From positions 310,001 to 374,000 of the forward strand of contig NZ_CP014162.1 in the NCBI RefSeq assembly GCF_001543205.1: a DNA stretch of 64,000 nt, read 5' to 3'. Within the stretch, counting starts at the first letter, position 1. Each line of letters begins with the position of its first letter. The DNA comes from Aerococcus urinaeequi. GTDB taxonomy: Bacteria > Bacillota > Bacilli > Lactobacillales > Aerococcaceae. The notes under the pieces are model-generated. The model saw only the letters and a list, made by a program, of their open reading frames with translations. It was not told where the DNA came from and ran no database searches. Position numbers and translations under genes: made by a program. This document shows, piece by piece, positions 40,409 to 49,362 of the stretch.

Positions 40409-40768
40409 TTAATTCGGAATAAAATCACTCGGAATACCTAAAGCAATACGAGCAAAGCGTGAGATGCGAGATAAATCCCAATGCGGTTTAAAGACAACTT
40501 TTATATCGATTTCAGTAATTTTATCAAAGTTAGCTAATTGATATCTCACGTCACTATCAATGAAGTCTGCTAAGGGACAACCGGCAGTTGTTAAAGTCAT
40601 TATGACTTCAACCTTCCCTGCTTCATCCATATCTACTTCATATATTAGGCCTAAGTTCGCAATATCTATGCCTAACTCTGGATCGATGACTCCTGTTAAT
40701 TGCTCTAGTAATTCTTCTTCGTACTTTAATGCTTCGTTTTTGAATAGAATACCAAATTCTTCATTCAT
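40409..40768 (-). CDS. DUF59/MIP18-family Fe-S assembly protein (SufT-like)
   Basis: Small protein (119 aa) of the DUF59 family, members of which help mature iron-sulfur proteins. Typical features are VIDPELGIDIANLGLIYEV and the conserved Cys in TTAGCPLADFI. RBS AAAGGAA. It is divergent from the DUF1858/DUF438 genes and lies upstream of pflB. PflA needs a 4Fe-4S cluster, so a role in supplying or repairing clusters for anaerobic enzymes fits but is inferred. Confidence 0.85.
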   Translation of the reverse strand: MNEEFGILFKNEALKYEEELLEQLTGVIDPELGIDIANLGLIYEVDMDEAGKVEVIMTLTTAGCPLADFIDSDVRYQLANFDKITEIDIKVVFKPHWDLSRISRFARIALGIPSDFIPN

Positions 40769-40914
40769 AAAAGATGTTCCTTTCGTTTAAATAATATATT
40801 TATTTTATTCATATTGCTTATGAAGTTTTTGTTCGCTAGTATTCTGTAATATAGTACGTTTAGTTTATACATAAATAGATTTAATATCAATCGAATTTTA
40901 TAAGGAGTAAGAAA

Positions 40915-41157
40915 ATGGAAAATCAAGTAGACCTTAATAGACCTGTGAAACAAGTCCTTGATTCACACCCTGAACTTCTCGACATTCTTGTCGATTTAGG
41001 CTTTAAACCTTTAGCTAATCCAGCCATGAGACAATCGGTTGGAAAAGTTGTCACACTAAAACAAGGCTGCAAATTAATCAACCTTCCTTTGGAACAATTA
41101 GTGAATGAACTACAATGGAACGGCTATACTGTCATCGGAGGTGACGTGAATGAGTAA
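40915..41157 (+). CDS. DUF1858-domain protein
   Basis: 80-aa protein consisting of one DUF1858 domain (VKQVLDSHPELLDILVDLGF, LPLEQLVNEL). This domain also forms the N-terminus of ScdA/RIC-type iron-sulfur repair proteins. RBS AAGGAG is well placed. Its stop codon lies inside the next gene (8-nt overlap), so the two are translationally coupled with the DUF438 protein. The function is not proven. Confidence 0.82.
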   Translation: MENQVDLNRPVKQVLDSHPELLDILVDLGFKPLANPAMRQSVGKVVTLKQGCKLINLPLEQLVNELQWNGYTVIGGDVNE

Positions 41158-43135
41158 TAATACAGACAATCGCATAGATATATTAGAAGGTATTCTTCTT
41201 AAACTGCATCATGGAGCAGATCCTGAATCAGTTCAGGATGAATTTAATGAGCATTTCACGGGTGTGAGTGCCATTGAAATCTCCATGATGGAGCATCAAT
41301 TAATGTATGGGGATAGTGTGATTACGTTTCAAGATGTTCTTAAGCTATGTAATGTTCACGCGAATCTGTTCAAAGGTACGATTGAAGATGGTAAAGCCCC
41401 CGATGCTGATCACCCCGGACACCCCGTAACAGTATTCAAAGAAGAGAATATGGCGTTACGCTCTGCCCTGCTACGGATTAACAATATTCTGGATACCTTT
41501 GAAGAAATGCCGGTTGAAGAATTGTCTGATGGAATGATTAAAGGACTTAAACGTCAATATGATATCATCGGGCAATTTGATAACCATTACAACCGGAAAG
41601 AACATTTATTCTTCCCGGTTATGGAAAGTTACGGCCACGACGCTCCACCAAAAGTTATGTGGGCAAAAGATGATGAGATCCGTGACTTATTCAAACGCGC
41701 CTATAAAGCCATGGAAAAATTTCCCGATATTAAATTTTCAAAAGTAAGAGATACGTATGAAGCTTTCCAATTTGAATTCAATGAAATGATTTTTAAAGAA
41801 GAAGCTATATTAATTAATATCTTACTTGAAAGTTTCAATCAATTGGATTGGTACAACATCGCCCTACAAAGCGATAATTACGGCTATGCAATTATTCCTC
41901 CTCGCGAAACTTGGGAACCAGAAAACCTGGCAGACTTACTCGAAGAAGATACGAAAAAAGCTGAAGAATTAACAATTCAAGAAGTACCTACACCAACTAA
42001 GTCAGTTCAAAAAACAATGAATACAGTGGAAAGTAAAACAATCGAAACACGAAAAATTACCGTTAATGGCGGTCAATTTACCGTTCTTTGGGAACCAGAT
42101 GAGACGCTTGACTCAAGCAGTAACCAAATCATGAACCCAACAGTGCCTCTTTCGATTGGTGATGGTTACTTGAGCTTAGAACAAATCAAAGTCATCTTTG
42201 ATTACATCCCAGTGAAAGTTACTTTTGTTGATCAAAATGATATCGTACAATACTTCAATCACAAGAAGGAGTCATCAATATTACCACGACACGCTGAAAA
42301 CATCGGTGCTAAGGTAGAAGATGTCTATCCAGAAGCAGTCTGGGATACATTAGAACCCATTGTTCAAGCTTTCAAAGATAACACATTAACTGAAGAAAGC
42401 TTTTGGTTTGAACATGAATCAGAATTTTTATATATTTCGTATAAAGCACTCTTTAATGAATCCGGGCAATATCAAGGGTTCGTTGAAATAATACAAAATA
42501 TCCAACCTATCTTAGATATTCAAACGGATAAATGGCGTAATTTACTCCCTCAAAGTAAGGTTGATTTAACACTTAAGGAACCAGCTAATTTAACTCAGGT
42601 TAATCACAAACATCAGTCTCAAGCAGAATCACAAGTACTTCAATTTGGTAAAGGACAGTTGGAATTCAACTGGTCTGTAAGCAATGAGACAGTAGTCAAT
42701 GATCCAAAGGATTTTTCTAATGAGCAATTGATTAGTATCGGCGAAGGATATTTAAGTTTAAAGCAAGTGAGACTCATTTTGGATTCAATGCCCTTTGAGG
42801 TTACTTACGTTGACGGCAATCATAAGTTTAAATACTTTAATAATATCGGTCCTTATGACGAGATGCTCTTCCAAAGATCACCTTTAGAAATTGGACGTGA
42901 CTTAGAATATTGTCACCCAGCTAGAGTTTGGCCAAAGGTTAAACGCTTATCTGAAGACCTTCAAGCACAACGTCGTTTTATTGAACCTATGTGGTTCTCA
43001 CCTGGGAATAAACTTATTTATATCTTGTATATTGGTGCGCAAGATCAAAATGATAATTATCATGGTATTGTGGAGACCGTTCAGGATGCTTCAATGTATG
43101 TTGAATTGGACGGAACAGAGAAACGATTGTATTAA
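41150..43135 (+). CDS. DUF438/hemerythrin protein with two tandem PAS modules
   Basis: 661 aa. Residues about 1-80 are DUF438. About 80-235 form a hemerythrin-like HHE domain (DHPGHP, FDNHYNRKEHLFFP, then FKEEAI, where a Glu rather than a His is seen). Two related modules of about 165 aa follow. Each opens with a short G-x-F/L-x-V/F-x-W strand, then SIGDGYLSLEQI or SIGEGYLSLKQV, then a PAS fold (KVTFVDQND...YFN; EVTYVDGNH...YFN). Most DUF438 proteins I know carry one PAS domain, so the tandem copy is unusual. RBS GGAGGTGA. It probably senses O2, NO or redox through iron or a bound cofactor; this is inferred from the domains and from the pfl neighbours. Confidence 0.85.
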   Translation: MSNNTDNRIDILEGILLKLHHGADPESVQDEFNEHFTGVSAIEISMMEHQLMYGDSVITFQDVLKLCNVHANLFKGTIEDGKAPDADHPGHPVTVFKEENMALRSALLRINNILDTFEEMPVEELSDGMIKGLKRQYDIIGQFDNHYNRKEHLFFPVMESYGHDAPPKVMWAKDDEIRDLFKRAYKAMEKFPDIKFSKVRDTYEAFQFEFNEMIFKEEAILINILLESFNQLDWYNIALQSDNYGYAIIPPRETWEPENLADLLEEDTKKAEELTIQEVPTPTKSVQKTMNTVESKTIETRKITVNGGQFTVLWEPDETLDSSSNQIMNPTVPLSIGDGYLSLEQIKVIFDYIPVKVTFVDQNDIVQYFNHKKESSILPRHAENIGAKVEDVYPEAVWDTLEPIVQAFKDNTLTEESFWFEHESEFLYISYKALFNESGQYQGFVEIIQNIQPILDIQTDKWRNLLPQSKVDLTLKEPANLTQVNHKHQSQAESQVLQFGKGQLEFNWSVSNETVVNDPKDFSNEQLISIGEGYLSLKQVRLILDSMPFEVTYVDGNHKFKYFNNIGPYDEMLFQRSPLEIGRDLEYCHPARVWPKVKRLSEDLQAQRRFIEPMWFSPGNKLIYILYIGAQDQNDNYHGIVETVQDASMYVELDGTEKRLY

Positions 43136-43175
43136 AAAAATCGGTTATTACAAAAAATGTAATAACCGATTTTTT
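43135..43175 (+). terminator. Terminator after the DUF438 gene
   Basis: Long perfect hairpin with arms AAAAAATCGGTTATTACA and TGTAATAACCGATTTTTT, overlapping the end of the gene. Confidence 0.9.
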
Positions 43176-43343
43176 CTATTCAAACTCAGCCGACGTTTGT
43201 TTTTTTATCAACTGTTCTACTTCATCGTAATACACATTCACCACCTCTCTAATTTTGTCTCTTGAATGCCCCGTACTGGAAGAGATTGTTCGTTGAGAAA
43301 TCCCTTGTAGATGCATTTCAAGAATCTTATGATAATTGATCAT
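43176..43343 (-). CDS. IS21-type IstA N-terminal remnant (55 aa)
   Basis: A 55-codon frame with a strong RBS (AGGAGG 8 nt before the ATG) beginning MINYHKILEMHLQGISQRTI. This resembles the N-terminal HTH of IS21-family IstA transposases, including the STGHSR turn. The rest of IstA and IstB are absent. It ends TSAEFE directly at the DUF438 terminator. Either it is an IS21 scar or a short HTH protein still made. It marks the junction between the fermentation block and cassette copy 2. Confidence 0.55.
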   Translation of the reverse strand: MINYHKILEMHLQGISQRTISSSTGHSRDKIREVVNVYYDEVEQLIKKQTSAEFE

Positions 43344-43410
43344 AAAAATAACCTCCTGTAACTTATTTGGGTTCTTTTACAAATAGTGTTGGTAAATAAT
43401 TTCAAATATC

Positions 43411-43439
43411 AAAAAAGCCACCCTAGCCGGATGACTTTT
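43411..43439 (-). terminator. Hairpin shared by both cassette copies (copy 2)
   Basis: Nearly identical to 31601-31629, with the same A/T-flanked stem. It terminates the intact ydcF paralogue. Confidence 0.7.
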
Positions 43440-43448
43440 ACTGACTTA

Positions 43449-44036
43449 CTATTCTTCATCTACCCAATGGTAAAGGAAGAACATGTAGCCCCAAAATTTC
43501 TTAATTTCCTTAAAGCCAGCTTGACGATTGGCTTGCCACCAAGTCACTTCCTCACCGGCAACATCATGATAGGTAGCGACGTATGTTAAGTCAAACCCGT
43601 AATGGCGATTTTGCCGTTCGTAAATCATTTTTGTCCGCAACATATGGTAGTCAGATGAAGTAATAATGGCTGAATCATAGCCCATTTCTTGCATCATCTT
43701 CAAGGTGTTTCGTGCGTTGGTATAGGTAGACGTAGCGTTCCCTTCGTTAATTAAAGCGTCACTTGGTGCGCCCGCCCCCACGTAAAAATCAAAGTTTGAT
43801 TGGGTTAGTGGACTTACGATAATTTTCCCTGACCGTGAATAGCCAGCTTCAAGCAAATCAACTGCTTCACCGGCCCGCTCACTAGCACCTTCTGGTACAA
43901 CAATAATATCCGATACTTTCGGTTCCTCATCAACAATGAGGTTACTGATGGTAATCACACATACTAACCCAACAGCGATACTCATGCCGACAAAAAAGCC
44001 CACAAGTCGAACAAGATTATTTCCTTTCATCTGCAT
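43449..44036 (-). CDS. YdcF/ElyC-family DUF218 membrane protein (copy 2)
   Basis: Intact 195-aa member of the DUF218 family. One N-terminal TM (about residues 8-33, hydrophobic GFFVGMSIAVGLVCVITI) is followed by an outward or cytosolic DUF218 domain with DIIVVPEG, the ER-A-LL-G-SGKIIVSP segment, and SAIITSSDYHMLRTKM. Family members influence envelope polymer metabolism (ElyC, SanA), but the reaction is unknown. It lies downstream of the Rossmann gene. Its paralogue at 31640 lost the TM. Confidence 0.82.
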   Translation of the reverse strand: MQMKGNNLVRLVGFFVGMSIAVGLVCVITISNLIVDEEPKVSDIIVVPEGASERAGEAVDLLEAGYSRSGKIIVSPLTQSNFDFYVGAGAPSDALINEGNATSTYTNARNTLKMMQEMGYDSAIITSSDYHMLRTKMIYERQNRHYGFDLTYVATYHDVAGEEVTWWQANRQAGFKEIKKFWGYMFFLYHWVDEE

Positions 44037-44114
44037 TCCCCATTTTGATAAGCATTTTCCTTTTGTCTTATCTTACCACATGGAAAACACTAGCTGAAAA
44101 GAAAGGTCCCATTT

Positions 44115-44636
44115 TCAGAAATCAAAAATAATGGTATTATTATGGTTTGCTGCAAGTGAAGCAAAATCTCTTTGGATCATTTCAGCAAATTGGTCCTCAA
44201 ATTTAAACATATCGATTGGCTGCTGATTTAGGTCAGCGTCCTCAATATATGCTTTTAGTCGTTTCTGTACTTGTTTCATTTCAAAATCAATTTCATCTGG
44301 ATGTTCAGCACTCGCTACTGTATAGCAAAATTCATCAATTGGTAAGTCCTCACAGATGTCAATAATATTGAATAACCGTTCTTCATAATTTACAAGTTTT
44401 GGTATATCACAAATTTCTGTAATCACAGGCAATATCACAATCCGCGCTTGCTCTAAGATATCTTCAACAATCGCCGTATCCCCCCGTTGAATAAAAATAT
44501 ATTCCACACCGGGTAAGTTTGGTACTTCAATATCTTCATAAAGTGCAGCGATGACTTCATAGCCCGCCATAGAAAACTGTTCCGCCGCTTGTCGACCTAT
44601 AACATTCGTTGCACCGATAATTGCTACTTTATTCAT
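44115..44636 (-). CDS. Rossmann NAD(P)-binding protein (copy 2)
   Basis: 173-aa protein with an N-terminal dinucleotide motif IIGATNVIGRQA and a SDR/NmrA-like beginning. The C-terminal half (YIEDADLNQQ, FEDQFAEMIQ) is helical. No SDR catalytic YxxxK is seen, so it may be a binding protein or atypical reductase. I use ATG 44636, preceded by GGTGAAG; fifteen codons upstream are open. It is 78 nt before the ydcF copy and is the intact version of the frameshifted 32248-32737. Confidence 0.7.
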   Translation of the reverse strand: MNKVAIIGATNVIGRQAAEQFSMAGYEVIAALYEDIEVPNLPGVEYIFIQRGDTAIVEDILEQARIVILPVITEICDIPKLVNYEERLFNIIDICEDLPIDEFCYTVASAEHPDEIDFEMKQVQKRLKAYIEDADLNQQPIDMFKFEDQFAEMIQRDFASLAANHNNTIIFDF

Positions 44637-45056
44637 TTTCTTCACCAAAATTTCCTTATAAATGTAAACGCCACGCACCAACTGTTACTTATCTTCATAT
44701 CAATAAAACGTGCATTCATGTTCTGTATTTCAAAAAATATTAAAAGACATCCCATAAAAATGTATACTGACTAAAAATACAAAATAACAATAACATAACC
44801 TTTGCGTTTTTTCTCTTCATAACCGTGAATGTAAATCGGTCTTTTGAAAAGGGTTTGTTCTTGCAAATATTAGTAAAATGAGTTCACATATCTTATTTAG
44901 AAATCCTCCTATGTTGAGAATATAAAGGGTACAAATTTGTTAGTAGTCCTATATTATATTGTACTTTTTAATCAATTTTTCTTGCAAAGAAAAACTTTGT
45001 ATCCCCTTACATTATATACTTAGATAAGGCTAAAAAAGTAGGATTTTTCATATTCA
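44637..45056. other. 420-nt AT-rich gap without a recognisable gene
   Basis: I see only short remnants of similarity to 32750-32830 next to the Rossmann start (for example TTCACCAAAAT and CATATCAAT). There is no RNA gene, repeat or convincing promoter. Confidence 0.5.
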
Positions 45057-45746
45057 TCAAAGATTAGGTGTCAATTTGGGGTTAATATAATCTATACATA
45101 ATTTATTCAATACAATTATATTTTCTTGGAAATCTTGTGATGTATAGTAATTTTGTTGTTTGGGAACTAAGTAGATAAAATTTTCTTTCACCAATTCAAA
45201 AGCATCCGAAAAATTTCTATTCATAATCGTGTTTCATCGATATCTAAACCATCAAAAACTTGTTGAATTAAACCATCATCTTTATTGTAGTAATATCCTT
45301 TATCGCCCACCTCATCCTTCATCACTGAAAGAATTGATACCTTATTTAGCAGCGGCTAAGACTAAGGCATGATAGTGAGAAGTAATCACCATTTGTGTTT
45401 GACCCAAAATAAGCACCGCATCTTGCATTAGTAAATAGCTTTTAACTGAATAATCGATTGAAATCATTTCAGGAATTCGCTCCTTCAAGAAACGACCTTG
45501 GCCAGTCCCACCTTTTACAATATTTAATGGTAGAAAGACAACTTCTAAATCATAACGATGTTGCATATCCTCTACAAAATCTTTAATCGCATCCAGTTCT
45601 GTTTCAATCATAGCCATTGGTTGATAGGCCTCCATCACAATATAGCGGTCTGATTCGACTACAAATGTTGGTGGCATGACTTGAATATCTGAATGGATGA
45701 AAAGCAAGTCATCAGGAATGAAGGTTACCTCATGAGACGTTGCCAC
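45057..45746 (-). pseudogene. Polysaccharide pyruvyl transferase remnant (copy 2)
   Basis: The open part (45342-45746) starts at the segment VATSHEVTFIPDD, equivalent to the middle of the family, and ends where a frameshift follows LVLAAAK. In the next frame the conserved ILSVMKDEVGDKGYYYNKDDGL continuation is readable, then a second shift precedes RNFSDAFELV, and the last frame stops at 45057. At least two frameshifts and the loss of the N-terminal half make it a pseudogene. It is a paralogue of 32965-33753. Confidence 0.75.
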
Positions 45747-45796
45747 CTTTTTGGAATCCCCATCTGGTCTGCCAAATAAATCTTTATCATTAACTT

Positions 45797-46084
45797 TTAC
45801 TTTTCTGCTTTCTCAAATGAATGGTTAAAATCTAATGTATCATCTGGTAAAGGTAAATTAAATTTTTTTGTCAAACCATCCGAAATCCATAATGATTCTT
45901 CTCCATTTAAGTCGGAAATTTCTAGATCAATCATACTACCAATATGCCAAATTAACCCGATAATCGATTTGATTAATGGTGCTGACATGACATCGGCATC
46001 TTCCATGTTCACTTGATCTAAAGAATCTAAAAAGCGCTCCTGCGCTCTATCCAGCGTTTCAATAAATAATTGTGAGTAATCCAT
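45797..46084 (-). pseudogene. DinB-like protein, C-terminally truncated
   Basis: 95-aa frame resembling the first two helices of DinB/DUF664-type four-helix proteins, with the metal-site segment LIWHIGSMIDLEISDLNGEE. Family members are about 150-170 aa, so roughly the last 60-70 residues are missing. The truncation point abuts the pyruvyl transferase remnant, suggesting one deletion joined them. Confidence 0.5.
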
Positions 46085-46137
46085 GTCATTCCATCCAATT
46101 TGATCACTTTCATTTATATAATCACCTTATTATAAGC

Positions 46138-46164
46138 AAAAAAGGCTGAGACCAAGCTCAACCT
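46138..46164 (-). terminator. Terminator of the WxL operon
   Basis: Minus-strand arms AAGGTTGAG and CTCAGCCTT with loop CTTGGT, followed by TTTTTT. It lies just after the DUF916 gene. Confidence 0.8.
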
Positions 46165-46176
46165 TATCTATCTTAA

Positions 46177-47187
46177 CTATTTAGATTTTCTATTTCTGAA
46201 CAATAGCACAATGATAACGATAATTAACACTGCAGTAACACCAATAAATAATTGTGGCGTTAGCCAAGAATCTTCTTCTAGTTCAACAGCATCATCAGAT
46301 AACTGCCCTTCTTCTTCAGTAATCGTAAACTGCTCATCCCACTGCCATTCATTTTCATCGTCTGTAGCAGTCAATTTTAAACGATAGTCGCCTGGCTCTA
46401 AATATTGATTCTCCCAATCAATCACAAATTCCATTGTTGAGTTTGGCGCAAATTGTCTATCTTCAATAGAAGCCTTCTTGAATACTTCGTCGGGATTGTT
46501 CTCTTTAAATACTTTTGCCTCAATATTCACACCGTTCATTATGACAGGTTGATCGTTTTGTAATTCAGCAATTACTGCAGTGTGATAGTTTACCAATTCA
46601 GGACGAATCCCTTTCAAGTTCAAATTGGATTCAACAACCTGTTCATCCATTGTTGCTTGTAAGCCAATCACATAAGCATACTCATTCTGAATCTGAACGC
46701 CCTCCTGATCATTATCTTGAGAAGACTCTTTCTGGATTAAAATACCGCCTAATAAGAAGCCTTCTAACTTTTCATCAGGTATTGTCAATGTCATCTCAAT
46801 AGTGGCAGTCTCATTCGCTGGAATGGTGACTGTCGGTTCTTTGATGGTGACAAATTCTGAGATTGGATATTTCAAACTGTCATCATAAGATTCTTGTTCC
46901 TCATAGACGATCAGGCCATTTTGATTAGTCCTAGAGGTTGTCGGTGTCACATTCACAGTAAGTTCTTCATTTTCATGATTAAAGATTTGAACTTCTAATC
47001 GATAACTGGAACCTTCTTCTACCAATAAGTCAAAATAAGTTGCACCATTATCCCTTTGATTTTCCGGTAAAACTGCTTGCACAGAATAACCTACTTGTTC
47101 ACCTTCATTAGCCTCAACACTTGGTGATACAAAGAATACAGCAAGAGCGGTAACTACAAAAATTAAAAATTTACAAAACTTATTCAA
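46177..47187 (-). CDS. DUF916/DUF3324 WxL-associated membrane protein
   Basis: Cell-surface protein of about 336 aa found with WxL proteins. It has an N-terminal signal peptide (about residues 1-26, ending VEA), DUF916 (about 40-150, with GATYFDLLVEEG), DUF3324 (about 160-290, with GFLLGGILIQKE and MNGVNIEAKVFKEN) and one C-terminal TM (LFIGVTAVLIIVIIVLLF) with a basic tail. These proteins are thought to bind WxL proteins and anchor them to peptidoglycan. I choose TTG 47187, preceded by AAAGG; a TTG at 47211 lacks an RBS. Confidence 0.88.
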   Translation of the reverse strand: MNKFCKFLIFVVTALAVFFVSPSVEANEGEQVGYSVQAVLPENQRDNGATYFDLLVEEGSSYRLEVQIFNHENEELTVNVTPTTSRTNQNGLIVYEEQESYDDSLKYPISEFVTIKEPTVTIPANETATIEMTLTIPDEKLEGFLLGGILIQKESSQDNDQEGVQIQNEYAYVIGLQATMDEQVVESNLNLKGIRPELVNYHTAVIAELQNDQPVIMNGVNIEAKVFKENNPDEVFKKASIEDRQFAPNSTMEFVIDWENQYLEPGDYRLKLTATDDENEWQWDEQFTITEEEGQLSDDAVELEEDSWLTPQLFIGVTAVLIIVIIVLLFRNRKSK

Positions 47188-47226
47188 AATATGTGCCTTT
47201 CTACTTAACAAGTTACTTTTTTGGTA

Positions 47227-47934
47227 TTAAGGTTGAGTAGTTTGGTTAACCGGTTCAGAGTCTGTTTCTGTTGGTGTGTTATATAGCGTCCAGGTAATTG
47301 TTCCTGTATGTTGACCAACCGTCGCACTTGCAGCAGGTACATTTAAAACAACATTTTGGTTATTATCCCAAACTGTTAACCAAGTTCCACGGCCTTCAGT
47401 TAGCTCTGCTACTGTGACGTCTGATGACTCACCAGTAGTTAAAGTTATTTCTGAAGTAACTGCTGGAGCAGGTACAGAGTTCGTGTCAGAAGTCGTCACA
47501 ACGTTCCCATTACTTAGACTAATTGTTGAACCTTCTAAACTAGTTTCGTCTTCTTGAGTAAATCCGTTTAAGGTAGCAACTAATCGCCACCCTGCACCAG
47601 TACCACGAACATCCGTTACCTGTGCAAATGGAGTACGATTATTAGTTGCAACATAAGATTCATTTTTGCTACTTAAGATCTGACTACCAAAGTCAAAATT
47701 TGATACATAGTCTAATGTCAATGGCCCAAATTCCCCGCTAACTTCCCCATCTGTGTTAGGGTTCTCAAGTGGCTCTCCATCTGGATTGTCTGGATTAACA
47801 ATAGCAGGTGCTTCAGATGGATTTGTAAAGTCTACTGTAGCATTTGAAGTTAAAGCATCTACAGTCGGTGTATATAATCCTGCACCAATTAACCCTATTG
47901 ATAACGCGGCCATAAATTTATTAATTTTTTTCAT
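47227..47934 (-). CDS. WxL-domain surface protein
   Basis: 235-aa secreted protein with a signal peptide (residues 1-27, ending VDA), a short acidic/Pro linker (about 33-60) and a C-terminal WxL domain. The two conserved Trp motifs are GTWLTVWDNN and ITWTLYNTP. Such domains bind the wall non-covalently. RBS GGAGGAG. It is co-transcribed with the longer WxL gene upstream and the DUF916 gene downstream (15 nt). Confidence 0.9.
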   Translation of the reverse strand: MKKINKFMAALSIGLIGAGLYTPTVDALTSNATVDFTNPSEAPAIVNPDNPDGEPLENPNTDGEVSGEFGPLTLDYVSNFDFGSQILSSKNESYVATNNRTPFAQVTDVRGTGAGWRLVATLNGFTQEDETSLEGSTISLSNGNVVTTSDTNSVPAPAVTSEITLTTGESSDVTVAELTEGRGTWLTVWDNNQNVVLNVPAASATVGQHTGTITWTLYNTPTETDSEPVNQTTQP

Positions 47935-47969
47935 TTTTCTCCTCCATAATCAATTCACTTATCATTTTA

Positions 47970-49229
47970 TCACTCTGAAACATTTGGTGTGTTCTGTATT
48001 GTCCAGGTGATAGTCGCTTCTTGTCTCCCAACTTGAGCTGATCCTTGTGGCACATTCAAATATACATCCCCATTTGAATTACCTTCTAGATCACTATCAT
48101 ACCATCGAGCTAACCAAGTACCTGATCCTGCTCCTGGTTCTGCATACATAATTGGTTTCGCATCCCCGGATGAGTGCAGTTCGATATCTTGGTACACAAA
48201 TGGCTCCTCGGAAACGTCGATTGGCGAGCTGGTTATGCCATTTTCAAGTAGTAAAGTAGCACCCAACAAACTGTTACTATTTGAATCAACGTTCCTAAAA
48301 TAACTCAATTGAGCCGTCACAATCCAGCCAGCATTCGAATTTGTACGATCAGAAACTTGAATAAATGGTTTCTTTCTATCCATTCTTACTTCAATATTTT
48401 CGTGTGCAACTTCTCTAGTAGGAAAACTAAATGAAGGCACATAATCTAAAGTCAAATCCCCAGTTTCCCCAGACGGTTCATCTTCCGGGTTGGTTATTTC
48501 TTCAGATGGATTTTCAGGATCTAATATGGGCGGTGAGCTATCAACAGGCGGTAAAAAAGCTACTGATACCTCAGTTTGATCACTATCAGTTGTGGATTGA
48601 CCTGGTTCATCCGGATTTGACGGTTCATCATAGTCTTCCGGTAGATAACCAAAATCGAGCGTGGTCAAATTCCCACGAAAATCTAATAAATCCAAATTTA
48701 CTATACCCTTATCAACCACCATTTTAAACTGGTAGGAATCGGCTGGTATACGCATATTTAATCCTTCGATATCAATAATAAATTTAAACTTATATAAACC
48801 TATTAAAGTGAGATTTAAGGATTGATCTAGATTGGCATAAACAAGATTATTTGTTGTATCAAATAGTAGCTGATCCCCTGCAATCGTGCCTCTAATTGGA
48901 ATAAATCCTAGTAACGGCGCTGGTAAGGAATATTCTAAACGAATATTATTACGAATATCAGAATGATTTAAGATGCTAGATAATGATGAAGGCAGCTGCA
49001 TTTGAGGTATCATTCGAGTACCCAAATCTAACTCAACACCTTTTCCTCCTTCTATCCAAACAGTTAAATCACCATCTTCGTATGAAGAATGGGTCGTTGC
49101 ACCACCAATTAATCCAACATCCACAGCTTCAACTTCTTGAAGCAGCAAACTAAACCATAAAATTAAGCAAGTTAAAACAGAACAAAACAAATGAACTATA
49201 TTTCGTTTCATATTTTTTTGTTTGTGCAC
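47970..49229 (-). CDS. Long WxL-domain surface protein
   Basis: 419-aa secreted protein. I set the start at GTG 49229, since GGAGGGGGTGA precedes it, giving a basic n-region and a hydrophobic signal ending VEA. About 180 residues of beta-rich sequence come before an acidic Pro/Glu/Asp linker. The C-terminal WxL domain shows GTWLARWYDS and ITWTIQNTP (the second Trp motif is WTI here). It is first in the WxL operon and divergent from the 804-aa adhesin. Confidence 0.87.
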   Translation of the reverse strand: MHKQKNMKRNIVHLFCSVLTCLILWFSLLLQEVEAVDVGLIGGATTHSSYEDGDLTVWIEGGKGVELDLGTRMIPQMQLPSSLSSILNHSDIRNNIRLEYSLPAPLLGFIPIRGTIAGDQLLFDTTNNLVYANLDQSLNLTLIGLYKFKFIIDIEGLNMRIPADSYQFKMVVDKGIVNLDLLDFRGNLTTLDFGYLPEDYDEPSNPDEPGQSTTDSDQTEVSVAFLPPVDSSPPILDPENPSEEITNPEDEPSGETGDLTLDYVPSFSFPTREVAHENIEVRMDRKKPFIQVSDRTNSNAGWIVTAQLSYFRNVDSNSNSLLGATLLLENGITSSPIDVSEEPFVYQDIELHSSGDAKPIMYAEPGAGSGTWLARWYDSDLEGNSNGDVYLNVPQGSAQVGRQEATITWTIQNTPNVSE

Positions 49230-49362
49230 TCGTTCACCCCCTCCCAATTGACCTTTAACGACAATTGTATTTTACATTTAATGACATATAATGTAAAATC
49301 ATTTTAATAAAAATTAAATATTTTAATTTCTATGAGGCTTAAGGTTGGGGAGATAATTTAGA

